DNA of 33,127 bases from Parcubacteria group bacterium GW2011_GWA2_48_9 (GTDB taxonomy: Bacteria; Patescibacteriota; Patescibacteriia; UBA10025). The stretch spans positions 1 to 33,127 of the forward strand of contig LCPQ01000003.1 in NCBI GenBank assembly GCA_001003705.1, read 5' to 3'. Both the position numbers and the translations under genes were made by a program. A model generated the notes under the pieces. That model did not search any database. It was not told the origin of the DNA and worked only from the letters and a program-made list of their open reading frames with translations. Positions 15,191 to 22,907 of the stretch are shown here, piece after piece (positions within the stretch are counted from its first letter, which is position 1; each line of letters begins with the position of its first letter).

Positions 15191-16569
15191 CTTTTTGTGA
15201 TTTCATGCTCTTTTTCTTTTAACTCACCAATGCGGTCCCGTAGTTGGGCAGCGCGTTCGTATTCTTTCGTTTGTGCTGCTGTCTCCATTTGGGTAGTCAA
15301 ATTCTGTATCATGCCATCGAACTCCTTTTTAGGAATATACATTGCCTCTTTGGTGATGCGTTGCGTTACGTCCTCATCAGATGATTTGCTTCTGTCGTCT
15401 ACTTTACCTGTCCGTTGCCAGTCGAAGCTTGTGTACAGGATGTCGCGGTACAGCTTCTCTGCTGCATCACGGTCTTTTTGGGTGGCACTAGGAGAAGCTA
15501 GTACGACATCACGAAGTTCTTTCGCGCCCGCTTCTATCATTTCTATGCTCCACCAGGGTTGGGCTGATGCCCACCAGTACTGGTCGGAGTGCAGCGACCT
15601 ATCGAGTGCAATGCGAATTTTTTTATACTTTGGGTGTGACGGTTTAATTTTTTCCACTTGCTGCAAGGCTAAGTTAGTGAGACGCCATTGCATGCGCTGA
15701 ATTTCATTGTCAGGATCATCCCACCTTGCGTATGGCGTATTATTTTCAATATCCCGCATCATGAGTGCCCAGCTTGAGGGTCGGGGAGCCACTTGCTTTG
15801 TTCCCGGAAACAGCTTTGGCAAATCGGAGATGCACACAGGCGTCAGGTCGGGTACTTCATAGAGGTCAAAGAGGAGATGTTCGAGACCCGGCCGATGGTG
15901 GCCAAATGTTTCGCCGTCCATGGCGGTAATGAGATACTCGTGTTTTTTTACTCTATCGCCAAGTAAGCGAACTAACATGGGTCCACTGAACACGCTCATC
16001 CCGACTTCAGCCGAGAGAATGCGGAAACTTGTGTCCCTCTCTCTGAAGTAGACACGCATGCCCTCGACTCCTTTTATGGTGTATGTATTTGCCCAGTCAA
16101 TCGCATGCAGGGTGCCGTTGTAGGCGAGTTCATCAAGGATGAGCCACTCGAACCCCATGCGTCGCGCGACTTTAGCCACTTTATCGGCATACGCCATCTC
16201 AGGAGGGAAAAACCCCCGTGGGGCAAACGCATCACCGAAATATTTTTTATTTGTTTCAGTATTAAGTTCAATTTGCCGTTGGATTTCCTTCTCGGGCATC
16301 AACGGAAGAAACGGATGGTATTTGGCACTTCCCGTAAATTCTATCTGTTTCCGTTCTGCGAGCGTTCGGAGATCACGAATGACATCTTCACACCCGTGCT
16401 GTTCAAGAAGTTCTGTCAACACAGCGTTAACATTTAACGTAAGTTTTGCTCGCGGGTGAGCCAAGAGGCCTTTCGTCAGTTTCCGGTAACTCTCATTAGC
16501 GATTTTCTTAATCCAATAAGCTTTCTGTGTCGGTGGTTGATAAATGTGCAAAAAATTGGCCCAGTACAT
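15187..16569 (-). CDS. GH57-family glucan hydrolase/transferase with C-terminal UVR motif (copy 1)
   Basis: A 460-residue protein. Residues 1 to about 400 are a GH57-type barrel: FLHIYQPP (6-13), KQIEFTGSAKYHPFLP (74-89), GFFPPEMAY with the probable nucleophile Glu124, and ITAMDGETFGHH with the probable acid/base Asp218. GH57 includes alpha-amylases, 4-alpha-glucanotransferases and branching enzymes; the exact activity is unknown. The last 40 residues (MIQNLTTQMETAAQTKEYER, then AAQLRDRIGELKEKE) match the UVR motif of UvrB, UvrC and McsA, a helical hairpin for protein contacts. Copy 2, directly upstream, has no such tail. The stop overlaps the kinase-fold gene start (ATGA) and the gene starts 11 bases after copy 2. 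Confidence 0.88.
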   Translation of the reverse strand: MYWANFLHIYQPPTQKAYWIKKIANESYRKLTKGLLAHPRAKLTLNVNAVLTELLEQHGCEDVIRDLRTLAERKQIEFTGSAKYHPFLPLMPEKEIQRQIELNTETNKKYFGDAFAPRGFFPPEMAYADKVAKVARRMGFEWLILDELAYNGTLHAIDWANTYTIKGVEGMRVYFRERDTSFRILSAEVGMSVFSGPMLVRLLGDRVKKHEYLITAMDGETFGHHRPGLEHLLFDLYEVPDLTPVCISDLPKLFPGTKQVAPRPSSWALMMRDIENNTPYARWDDPDNEIQRMQWRLTNLALQQVEKIKPSHPKYKKIRIALDRSLHSDQYWWASAQPWWSIEMIEAGAKELRDVVLASPSATQKDRDAAEKLYRDILYTSFDWQRTGKVDDRSKSSDEDVTQRITKEAMYIPKKEFDGMIQNLTTQMETAAQTKEYERAAQLRDRIGELKEKEHEITKR

Positions 16570-16580
16570 AGGTGTTAAAT

Positions 16581-17804
16581 TTAAATTTTTTTATTCGCCA
16601 TCCAAGGCGCTAACGGCATTGCCTGCATGAACGTATCACGCATGCGTCGAGCAACACCTTCCCGATGCCATGCATGTGCTGTAGTGCGGATAGCATCGAC
16701 TAATAGATTGACACTGTTTTGTAAGTCGTCTGGGAGCACAAGTAACGCTCCAACCTTTTTAAGTAATTCGGCGCGGCTTATGACCATATCGATATCCCAC
16801 CATGGATGGGCTGATGCCCACCAGAATTGGTCACTGGCAATTGCGGTATCAAACAAAGATTCAGCTTCTCGAACGCGCGTAGTACCCTGAGCTTGGCTAC
16901 GTTCAATCAACTCCGCCACTCTCTCTACCAGCTGCCATTGCAATGTGTGGAGTGCATTATCAGGGTGTTTCCATAAGCCGTAAGATATTCCTCGTTCTAT
17001 CTCGTTTTCCTCTGATGACCAGCTGGATGGTAGTGGTTGGCAAACTTCAGTCTCATTAAGTGCCTCGAGATATTCACTTACGGTACACGTTTGGACACGC
17101 TGGTCCGTCACCAGCTGTTTCCACAAGGGGAGTAATTCTTTCCGATGATGTCCTAGGTTTTCACCATCCATGGCTGTAATGAGATATGACGATGATCGAT
17201 CGTCGCGCTTCACCTCGTTCCAAAATGCATCGGGCGAGGCCTCCTGTGCTACAAATGAGAGATAGTTTGAAAGATGCCTATTTCTAAAGACAACGGTCAT
17301 GCCATTCTCTGTGCGGTACTGTCTATTGAAAGCAACTTTTCCCAAATTCCCGTTGTACGCTATTTCATCGATAATCATCCAATGAAAGCCTGAGTTATGA
17401 ATGACACTCTCGGTTTCAGGGCTGTAGCACATTTCAGGGGGGAAGAACCCACGAGGATGATAAGCTGATCCAAATATCTTGATACATGTAGCCTCATGTT
17501 TTCTAAGCTGGCGCACTACATATGGCGCTGCAATCAACGGCAGGATTGCATGGGCATACGAGGTTCCGACAAGTTCAACCTGTCCAGAATGCGCTAGCGC
17601 ACCTATATCGTGCAGGAGGATATCATGACCAGAATCGATCAGTTGTTCGACCAGGATACCGGGTATATTGATCGTTACCTTCACTTCCGGGTGTGACCGC
17701 AAGAATTCCACCACTGGCTGGTAACTTTCTGTAACAACGCGCTCGATAATGTCGCGGCGTTGATACGGCGGTTGGTAAATGTGTAAAAAGTTTACCCATT
17801 TCAT
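16581..17804 (-). CDS. GH57-family glucan hydrolase/transferase (copy 2)
   Basis: A 407-residue GH57-type protein, a paralogue of the neighbouring copy 1 and collinear with it: FLHIYQPPYQ (6-15), GQVELVGTSYAHAILP (74-89), GFFPPEMCY with probable nucleophile Glu124, and LITAMDGENLGHH with probable acid/base Asp213. Both copies also share IDE(I/L)AYNG and a late D-Q-(F/Y)-WWASA-(H/Q)-PWW segment. It ends near residue 407 without the UVR tail. No signal peptide is visible, so it should act on intracellular alpha-glucan. Its ATG overlaps the stop of glgA copy 2 as ATGA, which suggests coupled expression of this synthase-GH57 pair. Confidence 0.88.
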   Translation of the reverse strand: MKWVNFLHIYQPPYQRRDIIERVVTESYQPVVEFLRSHPEVKVTINIPGILVEQLIDSGHDILLHDIGALAHSGQVELVGTSYAHAILPLIAAPYVVRQLRKHEATCIKIFGSAYHPRGFFPPEMCYSPETESVIHNSGFHWMIIDEIAYNGNLGKVAFNRQYRTENGMTVVFRNRHLSNYLSFVAQEASPDAFWNEVKRDDRSSSYLITAMDGENLGHHRKELLPLWKQLVTDQRVQTCTVSEYLEALNETEVCQPLPSSWSSEENEIERGISYGLWKHPDNALHTLQWQLVERVAELIERSQAQGTTRVREAESLFDTAIASDQFWWASAHPWWDIDMVISRAELLKKVGALLVLPDDLQNSVNLLVDAIRTTAHAWHREGVARRMRDTFMQAMPLAPWMANKKI

Positions 17805-19285
17805 ACATGAGAAGATAGTGGGTAGGTAATGGGTGTTTTTCGAAGCGCAATGCTATACAGGCTCACGTATTTTTTTGCCGGCAATTCCCACGAGTATGAT
17901 TCCTGCATGGCTTGTTGTATCAATGTATGCCAAGCAGACTTATATTTGAAAGTTTCTAGCGCCCGCGAGAGCGCTATCAAGAAGTCACCCTCCGTCCACG
18001 CACGGAATACGAAGCCAGTTCCTCTGCCAGTTCGCGGATTGAAATTTGTAATTGTATCTGAAAGTCCTCCCGTTTCATGCACAATAGGTATCGAACCATA
18101 CCGCATACTGATCAACTGAGAGATCCCGCATGGTTCCCACCTGGATGGCATCAGGAAAAGATCCGATCCTGCATACACTTTTGAAGCCATCTCTTCCGTA
18201 AATGGAGTCATAATGCCGACCTTACGGGGGTGCGTTCGGGCTATTTGCTTGAAAAATGCGATATAATCCCGTCTACCTGAACCGACTACGACAATCTGCA
18301 AATGTTGTCTGAGCAACACGTCGATTGTCTGCATGATGAGTGCAAAACCTTTTTGCTCGCTTAAACGGTTTACTACCCCAATAAGCGGGATATCTTCTTT
18401 TTGCTCAAAGCCTATTTCTTTCTGGAGCGAAAGCTTATTTTTCACCTTTTTCTCAATAGAACTCCAGTCGTATTTGTATTTAATATTTTGGTCGAATGCT
18501 GGGTTATAAACAGTGTAATCAACGCCATTGATAATACCGTACAGATCTTTTTCTCGCCTGGATAGTTCATTTTCGAGCCCGAGACCAAATTCAGGAGTCA
18601 AGATTTCTTCAGCGTAACGGACACTAACAGTATTTATAACATCTGCATATCTAATCGCTCGTTTCGTAAAGTTCATGTGAGCGATGTTTGTAACTGATGT
18701 AGGAGGGAGCCCCTCTCCGTCATCAATTCGCGAAGGTGGTACTTTCCACCATTCGCCAGCGGATTGGAAAGCAAGATTATGTATAGTAAAAAGTGTACGG
18801 GTATTTTTCAGTGTCGGGTACTGTTTTCTACGAAACGCTAATATGTTTGGAACCGCTCCCGCCTGCCAATCATGGCAATGTATGAGGTGCGGCTTAAGAT
18901 TGAGGGCATCCGTCACTTTTAACGATGCCAGCGCAAAAAACAAAAAACGAAGGCTATCGTCAGTATACTCATAAATGCGTGAACGATTGCCGAAAAATTG
19001 CGGAATGTCCAAAAAGAAGACTTTGAAATTTTTGGAAAGCTGAAGTTTTAAAGCACTTGCAGTATATTTTCTTTTTCCGTAGGTAACAGTAAACCGGGGA
19101 GTCGCGCGTTTAAGTTTTAACCCCTGTTTTTTAATAAATCCATATAACGGCGTCATGATGCTGACGTCGTGATGAAGTGCTGCAATAGCCCGCGGAAGGC
19201 CCTTCCCAACGTCTCCCAGTCCCCCCGTTTTTGAATATGGCGCTACTTCTGACGATACACTCACAACTCGTAACGTCCGTGGCAT
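17801..19285 (-). CDS. glgA: Glycogen/starch synthase, GT5 family (copy 2)
   Basis: A 494-residue GlgA-type synthase. It has the donor-binding segment SKTGGLGDVGKGLPRAI (Lys19), FLDIPQFFGNRSRIYEYTDD, LIHCHDWQAG, GIINGVDYTVYNPAFD and the GT-B end signature EPCGISQLISMRYG with PIVHETGGLSDTI. It differs from copy 1 throughout while keeping all catalytic landmarks, so both are probably active and the duplication is old. Two synthases with different roles (chain start versus extension, or ADP- versus UDP-glucose use) are known in other bacteria, but which applies here is not visible. It starts 3 bases after the GH15 gene and its stop overlaps GH57 copy 2. Confidence 0.93.
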   Translation of the reverse strand: MPRTLRVVSVSSEVAPYSKTGGLGDVGKGLPRAIAALHHDVSIMTPLYGFIKKQGLKLKRATPRFTVTYGKRKYTASALKLQLSKNFKVFFLDIPQFFGNRSRIYEYTDDSLRFLFFALASLKVTDALNLKPHLIHCHDWQAGAVPNILAFRRKQYPTLKNTRTLFTIHNLAFQSAGEWWKVPPSRIDDGEGLPPTSVTNIAHMNFTKRAIRYADVINTVSVRYAEEILTPEFGLGLENELSRREKDLYGIINGVDYTVYNPAFDQNIKYKYDWSSIEKKVKNKLSLQKEIGFEQKEDIPLIGVVNRLSEQKGFALIMQTIDVLLRQHLQIVVVGSGRRDYIAFFKQIARTHPRKVGIMTPFTEEMASKVYAGSDLFLMPSRWEPCGISQLISMRYGSIPIVHETGGLSDTITNFNPRTGRGTGFVFRAWTEGDFLIALSRALETFKYKSAWHTLIQQAMQESYSWELPAKKYVSLYSIALRKTPITYPLSSHV

Positions 19286-19288
19286 ATA

Positions 19289-20374
19289 TTAATCAAGATA
19301 TCCTAGTTCTTTTGCAGCAATCACGAAGAGAGCATGACTCCACACGAGTGGGTAGATGCCTATACGGAAATCCTCGAAAAACTGCTCTGGAAGAAAACCA
19401 TTGAATTTTTCTGCGTGCGACAGGACCCACTCGAAATACTCGTGAGCTTTTTTAGTATTTCCGCACCGATGCCAATATATTGCCATCATACAGTTGAGAA
19501 GTGGCCATGCCCCTCCACCTTCTTGCGCCGAACCCTCACTGTCAAAGTAGTCGAACTCAAATCGATGTACGCCACCTCGTATAACAAGTTTCTTTTCGAT
19601 CATGGCGACTGTGTTTATTATACGTTTGTCGGTAGGTTCACAGATAGCAAAGGGCCACGCAAGTCCGATAAGAGAGGCGTCAACGTTCGGATCAGATATT
19701 TTACCCTTATTTCTTACGAAGTAACCTTTCGACTCATCATAGGCAGCGTTAATTACTTGCATCATCTGCATAGCGGATTCTTTCCACAATGGATTATGGA
19801 ATGACTCATTTGCGCACAGAAGACCTCGTGCACACGCGGCCAGTGAATATGTAAAGACATTTTCAAATCTCGCAGAGGTTGATCGATGCGATTCTTCCCA
19901 AATATCCGATGTCGGAATGGAAAAAAATGAACCATTCCACACTTTTACCAGTCCATTGGCAAGCCGTTCGATAAGTGGATGGTAGCTTTGTGGGGTGGCC
20001 GGACTATGTCGGCAGTGGTGGTCTATTGCCCAGAGGAGTGTACCAGTCTGGTCGGGCATGAAGACCTTTCCCATTGTCGCTATACGTCCGTTTGTCGAAT
20101 AGTTTGAGTAGAGGAGACCCTCCTCCTCGAAATCTTCTGGACGGTTCTCCATCCAGCGAAAAAAAGGTTCTTGAATTTTTAATCCGAGAATATCAGCAGC
20201 TACACATATATATGCTGCATCGCGGATCCACACATACCGGTAGTCTGAAGCATGCTTCGGTACGTAGGGTTTATCAGTGTTTGCACCTACGATAGCACCG
20301 TTTTCAACCGCGCTGTCCATAATGACTTCGCGTGAGGCTTCAATGACCCGTTGAATACTTTTAGTTAGTGTCAT
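19289..20374 (-). CDS. GH15-family glucoamylase-like hydrolase, catalytic domain only
   Basis: From ATG 20374 the protein is 361 residues, almost all an (alpha/alpha)6 barrel of the GH15 type: YRYVWIRDAAY (45-55, substrate-site W-x-RDA), IWEESH with the probable acid Glu (159-161 region), and NGFLPEQFFED with the probable base Glu330. GH15 glucoamylases remove glucose from non-reducing ends of alpha-glucans. Prokaryotic members are often above 600 residues with an N-terminal beta-sandwich, missing here. No signal peptide is seen, so the substrate should be internal. I chose ATG 20374 because it overlaps the ruvC stop as ATGA; the frame also runs back to a TTG at 20401. It could act on another glucoside (trehalose is a known GH15 substrate). 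Confidence 0.85.
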   Translation of the reverse strand: MTLTKSIQRVIEASREVIMDSAVENGAIVGANTDKPYVPKHASDYRYVWIRDAAYICVAADILGLKIQEPFFRWMENRPEDFEEEGLLYSNYSTNGRIATMGKVFMPDQTGTLLWAIDHHCRHSPATPQSYHPLIERLANGLVKVWNGSFFSIPTSDIWEESHRSTSARFENVFTYSLAACARGLLCANESFHNPLWKESAMQMMQVINAAYDESKGYFVRNKGKISDPNVDASLIGLAWPFAICEPTDKRIINTVAMIEKKLVIRGGVHRFEFDYFDSEGSAQEGGGAWPLLNCMMAIYWHRCGNTKKAHEYFEWVLSHAEKFNGFLPEQFFEDFRIGIYPLVWSHALFVIAAKELGYLD

Positions 20375-20871
20375 AGGTGTTGTTGTGTGTCGAATGCCCA
20401 ACAGAGTGCAACAGCAAGGGCATCGGCTGCATCGTCTGGCGTTGGTAGTTCTTTCATGGAAAGATGCAGGCGCACCATTTTTTGTACTTGACGCTTATCC
20501 GCTTTTCCATAACCGACCATTGTTTGCTTCACTTGCAGCGGAGAGTATTCCGCGATAGTTTTTATTGTCGATCCCAGTGCGAGGAGTATGACCCCGCGCG
20601 CCTGCCCTACCGCAAAGGCAGTTTTTACATTTTTTGCGAAAAAAATTTGTTCAACAGCTGCAACCTGAGGATGATAAGCACGAATGAGTCGGTTCACCCC
20701 GGAAAATATTTTTTTAAGCCGCCGGGGGACGCTTTCTACAGGTTTAGTGGTAATCACTCCATATTCTACACACATGACAGTTTTTCCAACTTTTTTTACT
20801 ACACCATACCCAGTAGAAGCGATGCCTGGGTCAATTCCAAGGATCGTGACAGCACTTTTAGACATCTGCAT
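20371..20871 (-). CDS. ruvC: Holliday junction resolvase RuvC
   Basis: A 166-residue RuvC with the RNase H-like acidic site: Asp14 in LGIDPGIASTGYG, Glu74 in AVEQIFFAKN, and the pair in PDDAADALAVAL (Asp147, Asp150). RuvC cuts Holliday junctions made in recombination, with RuvAB. In many bacteria yebC-ruvC-ruvA-ruvB lie together; here yebC and ruvC are together but the next gene is a GH15 hydrolase, and ruvA/ruvB are not in the window. The start at 20871 overlaps yebC by 14 bases; an alternative ATG at 20865 (MSKSAVTI) overlaps by 8. Length is normal. Confidence 0.95.
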   Translation of the reverse strand: MQMSKSAVTILGIDPGIASTGYGVVKKVGKTVMCVEYGVITTKPVESVPRRLKKIFSGVNRLIRAYHPQVAAVEQIFFAKNVKTAFAVGQARGVILLALGSTIKTIAEYSPLQVKQTMVGYGKADKRQVQKMVRLHLSMKELPTPDDAADALAVALCWAFDTQQHL

Positions 20872-21583
20872 TTGTGTAAACCCCAGCTACATCATCGTGT
20901 TCCTCCAGTATCTCAATGAGCTTGTGCAGTTGCTCTTTCTGGCTCTCAGTAAGTTTTATAGGAACTGTCGGTATCATTTCAATGCCAGATGAGGCCGGTT
21001 CAACTTTTATTGTCGCACTGACGCGCTGTAGAGCTTCCAATGACTTTGGATCAGCTATCACCGTTAAACCATCTTCTTCATCTCGTACATCTTCAGCACC
21101 CGCGTCAATGAATTTTAGTTGGAGGTCCGATGTATCTGGTGTTGTGAGATCCTGGCGCATAACTCGAATGACGCTTTTTGGTGAAAATTGCCAAGATACG
21201 CTACCAGTGTTTCCGAGGGAACCCCTATGTTCGGTCAGTAAGTGCCGCAGGTCGGCAACGGTCCGATTTTTATTATCTGTCAGCGTATGGATCAACAAAG
21301 CTACTCCCTCGGGGCCGTATCCTTCATAGGTGATCTCTTCAATCGTTGCTCCCTCCAGTTCTCCCGACCCACGCTTGATGGCGCGTTCAATTGTGTCATT
21401 GGGCATGTTTACCTGTCGCGCCTTATCCATCATCATGCGAAGCTTGAAGTTATCAATCGGATCCTTGCCACCGCGGGCTGCGATAGAAATGGCTTTGCCC
21501 AATTTCGCAAATATATTGCTTCTACGAGCGTCTTTTGCCCCCTTTTGTCGTTTAATTTGCGACCACTTCGAATGTCCGGACAT
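20858..21583 (-). CDS. YebC/TACO1-family protein
   Basis: A 241-residue protein with the invariant start MSGHSKWSQIKRQKGAKDA and the family segments IARGGKDP-like (SIAARGGKDPIDNFKLR), NMPNDTIERAIKRG and YEGYGPEGVALLI, followed by RHLLTEHRGSLGNTGSVSWQ. YebC-family members act as transcription regulators in some bacteria and as translation factors that help ribosomes through proline stretches (mitochondrial TACO1). It is the first gene after the strong promoter at 21628-21656 and so leads the ten-gene minus-strand operon. Length is normal. Confidence 0.95.
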   Translation of the reverse strand: MSGHSKWSQIKRQKGAKDARRSNIFAKLGKAISIAARGGKDPIDNFKLRMMMDKARQVNMPNDTIERAIKRGSGELEGATIEEITYEGYGPEGVALLIHTLTDNKNRTVADLRHLLTEHRGSLGNTGSVSWQFSPKSVIRVMRQDLTTPDTSDLQLKFIDAGAEDVRDEEDGLTVIADPKSLEALQRVSATIKVEPASSGIEMIPTVPIKLTESQKEQLHKLIEILEEHDDVAGVYTNADV

Positions 21584-21627
21584 GTTTGACTAGTTTTTTG
21601 TGATCAATGCATCAAAATCACCACTTT

Positions 21628-21656
21628 ATTATACCAAAAAATACAGGTTTTGTAAA
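21628..21656 (-). promoter_or_regulatory. Promoter of the yebC-ruvC-alpha-glucan operon
   Basis: On the minus strand TTTACA (21651-21656, 5/6 of consensus) is followed after 17 bases by a perfect TATAAT (21628-21633), which is also preceded by TGG (extended -10). Transcription should start near 21621, about 38 bases before yebC. No other intergenic space larger than 14 bases occurs before 11668, so this may be the only main promoter for ten genes. Confidence 0.75.
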
Positions 21657-21759
21657 TGGAAAATACCGCTGTAATAATTGCTTATGGTGCACTTTACTAC
21701 GTAAGCTTGGTTTTGATTATTATACTTCATGGGTGGACTTTATTTGGTGTTCGTCGTCG

Positions 21760-21788
21760 TTGTAAATACAATGTTTTCTTGGTACACT
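21760..21788 (+). promoter_or_regulatory. Candidate promoter of the PGI/PMI gene, possibly leaderless
   Basis: TTGTAA (21760-21765) is followed after 17 bases by TACACT (21783-21788), preceded by TGG (extended -10). Initiation about 7 bases later falls on or just before the ATG at 21796, so the mRNA would have no 5' leader. TATACT at 21721-21726 is an alternative -10 with a poor -35. Confidence 0.4.
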
Positions 21789-21795
21789 AGATGCA

Positions 21796-22869
21796 ATGAA
21801 CATCCTTGATGACATGAAAAAAATGCGATATTTGGACCGGCAAAATGTGCTCGGATCAATTAACGCACTTCCTGACCAGGTAACGCATGCGTGGCGAGAA
21901 AGTCGACGGGTACGATTCCCTTCTAAATACAGCCGTGCAAAAAAAATAATTGTTGTCGGAATGGGCGGGTCAATGATTGGCGCTCATCTTATCGAATCAG
22001 TATTTGCGAGTGATCTTAAGGTGCCGCTGGTTCGTGTTGGAGATTACCGACTTCCGATATGGGCTGGTCGCGACACATTAGTTGTTCTTTCAAGCTACTC
22101 GGGGGCTACCGAGGAGGTGCTTGCTGTCGCCAAGGAAGCATTTAAGCGCGGATGTCTCGTCACTGGGTTAACTGTTGGTACTTCACTTGGACGAACGCTA
22201 CACTCACACAGAGTACCGTATTATAAAATTATTCCATCGTATAATCCTTCAAATCAACCACGAATGGCGACAGGATATATGGTAGCTGGACTCTTGGGAT
22301 TGCTTTCGCGGTGCAGCTTGGTCCACATATCTGAATACGATATGCGGAAGGTAGTTGAATTGTTGGCACATAGTCACCGTACATGGGGTGTAGACGTTCC
22401 GATGAAGCGAAATCAAGCAAAGCAGCTTGCGAAAAAACTCTTGGGTCGAATGATTTTTTTTGCAGCGGCCGAACATCTTGTGGGGAATGCCCATATAGCT
22501 GCCAACCAGGTTAATGAAAATGCTAAGACGTTTTCTGCTTACTTTCCGATTCCAGAATTGAACCATCATTTACTTGAGGCGTTACGTTTTCCACGGACTA
22601 ATCGTCGCGAGCTCATAGGTGTATTTTTTAATTCGCAACAGTACCATCAGCGCAATCAACGACGCATAACAGCAACCAAAAGAATACTGGCCCGACAGCG
22701 TATCAACTCGATCATTATTCGGGCCAGTGGTCCGACGAGGTTTGCCGAGGCATTGCGTATTGCACATTTTGGGGCATACGCGGGGTTCTATCTTGCCATG
22801 CTCTACCGTATCAATCCGGCACCCATCATATGGGTGGATGCGTTTAAGAAGATCATGGCAAAAAGGTAG
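21796..22869 (+). CDS. Bifunctional phosphoglucose/phosphomannose isomerase (SIS family)
   Basis: A 357-residue protein of the PGI/PMI type, distinct from classical Pgi. It has GMGGSMIGAHL (55-65), the sugar-phosphate loop LSSYSGATEE (98-107), QPRMATGY (154-161), NENAKTF (240-246) and IPELNHHLLEAL (252-263), matching the P-E-L-N-H-N segment of the family. It interconverts glucose-6-phosphate or mannose-6-phosphate with fructose-6-phosphate in the cytoplasm. Its position, divergent from the alpha-glucan operon and ahead of the glycan cluster, fits a role in moving hexose phosphates between the store, glycolysis and mannose-type sugar donors. The membrane protein gene follows after 38 bases. 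Confidence 0.9.
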   Translation: MNILDDMKKMRYLDRQNVLGSINALPDQVTHAWRESRRVRFPSKYSRAKKIIVVGMGGSMIGAHLIESVFASDLKVPLVRVGDYRLPIWAGRDTLVVLSSYSGATEEVLAVAKEAFKRGCLVTGLTVGTSLGRTLHSHRVPYYKIIPSYNPSNQPRMATGYMVAGLLGLLSRCSLVHISEYDMRKVVELLAHSHRTWGVDVPMKRNQAKQLAKKLLGRMIFFAAAEHLVGNAHIAANQVNENAKTFSAYFPIPELNHHLLEALRFPRTNRRELIGVFFNSQQYHQRNQRRITATKRILARQRINSIIIRASGPTRFAEALRIAHFGAYAGFYLAMLYRINPAPIIWVDAFKKIMAKR

Positions 22870-22907
22870 ATACCCTCTGTTTTGCGTGCTATTGCCAGTC
22901 TTACCCT

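Noticed and set aside
15205-15312. Idea that the UVR tail marks a frameshifted uvrB/uvrC fragment fused by error
   Set aside because: The frame is continuous with the GH57 domain, and the stop overlaps the next gene as ATGA like its neighbours, so it looks like a designed C-terminus.
15164-15700. A 178-codon plus-strand frame
   Set aside because: It is antisense to the GH57 copy 1 C-terminus; its Ser/Cys-rich composition is typical of a shadow frame.
19334-19804. A 156-codon plus-strand frame
   Set aside because: It is antisense to the GH15 gene, whose catalytic motifs are clear.
20375-20401. Longer GH15 start at TTG 20401
   Set aside because: It overlaps ruvC by 31 bases, whereas ATG 20374 gives the ATGA coupling seen repeatedly in this operon.
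21656-21790. A 44-codon plus-strand frame (MENTAVIIAYGALYYV) with a hydrophobic run, just before PGI/PMI
   Set aside because: Its start lies on the -35 of the yebC promoter and it spans the candidate PGI/PMI promoter; no clear ribosome binding site. Kept as a remote possibility only.
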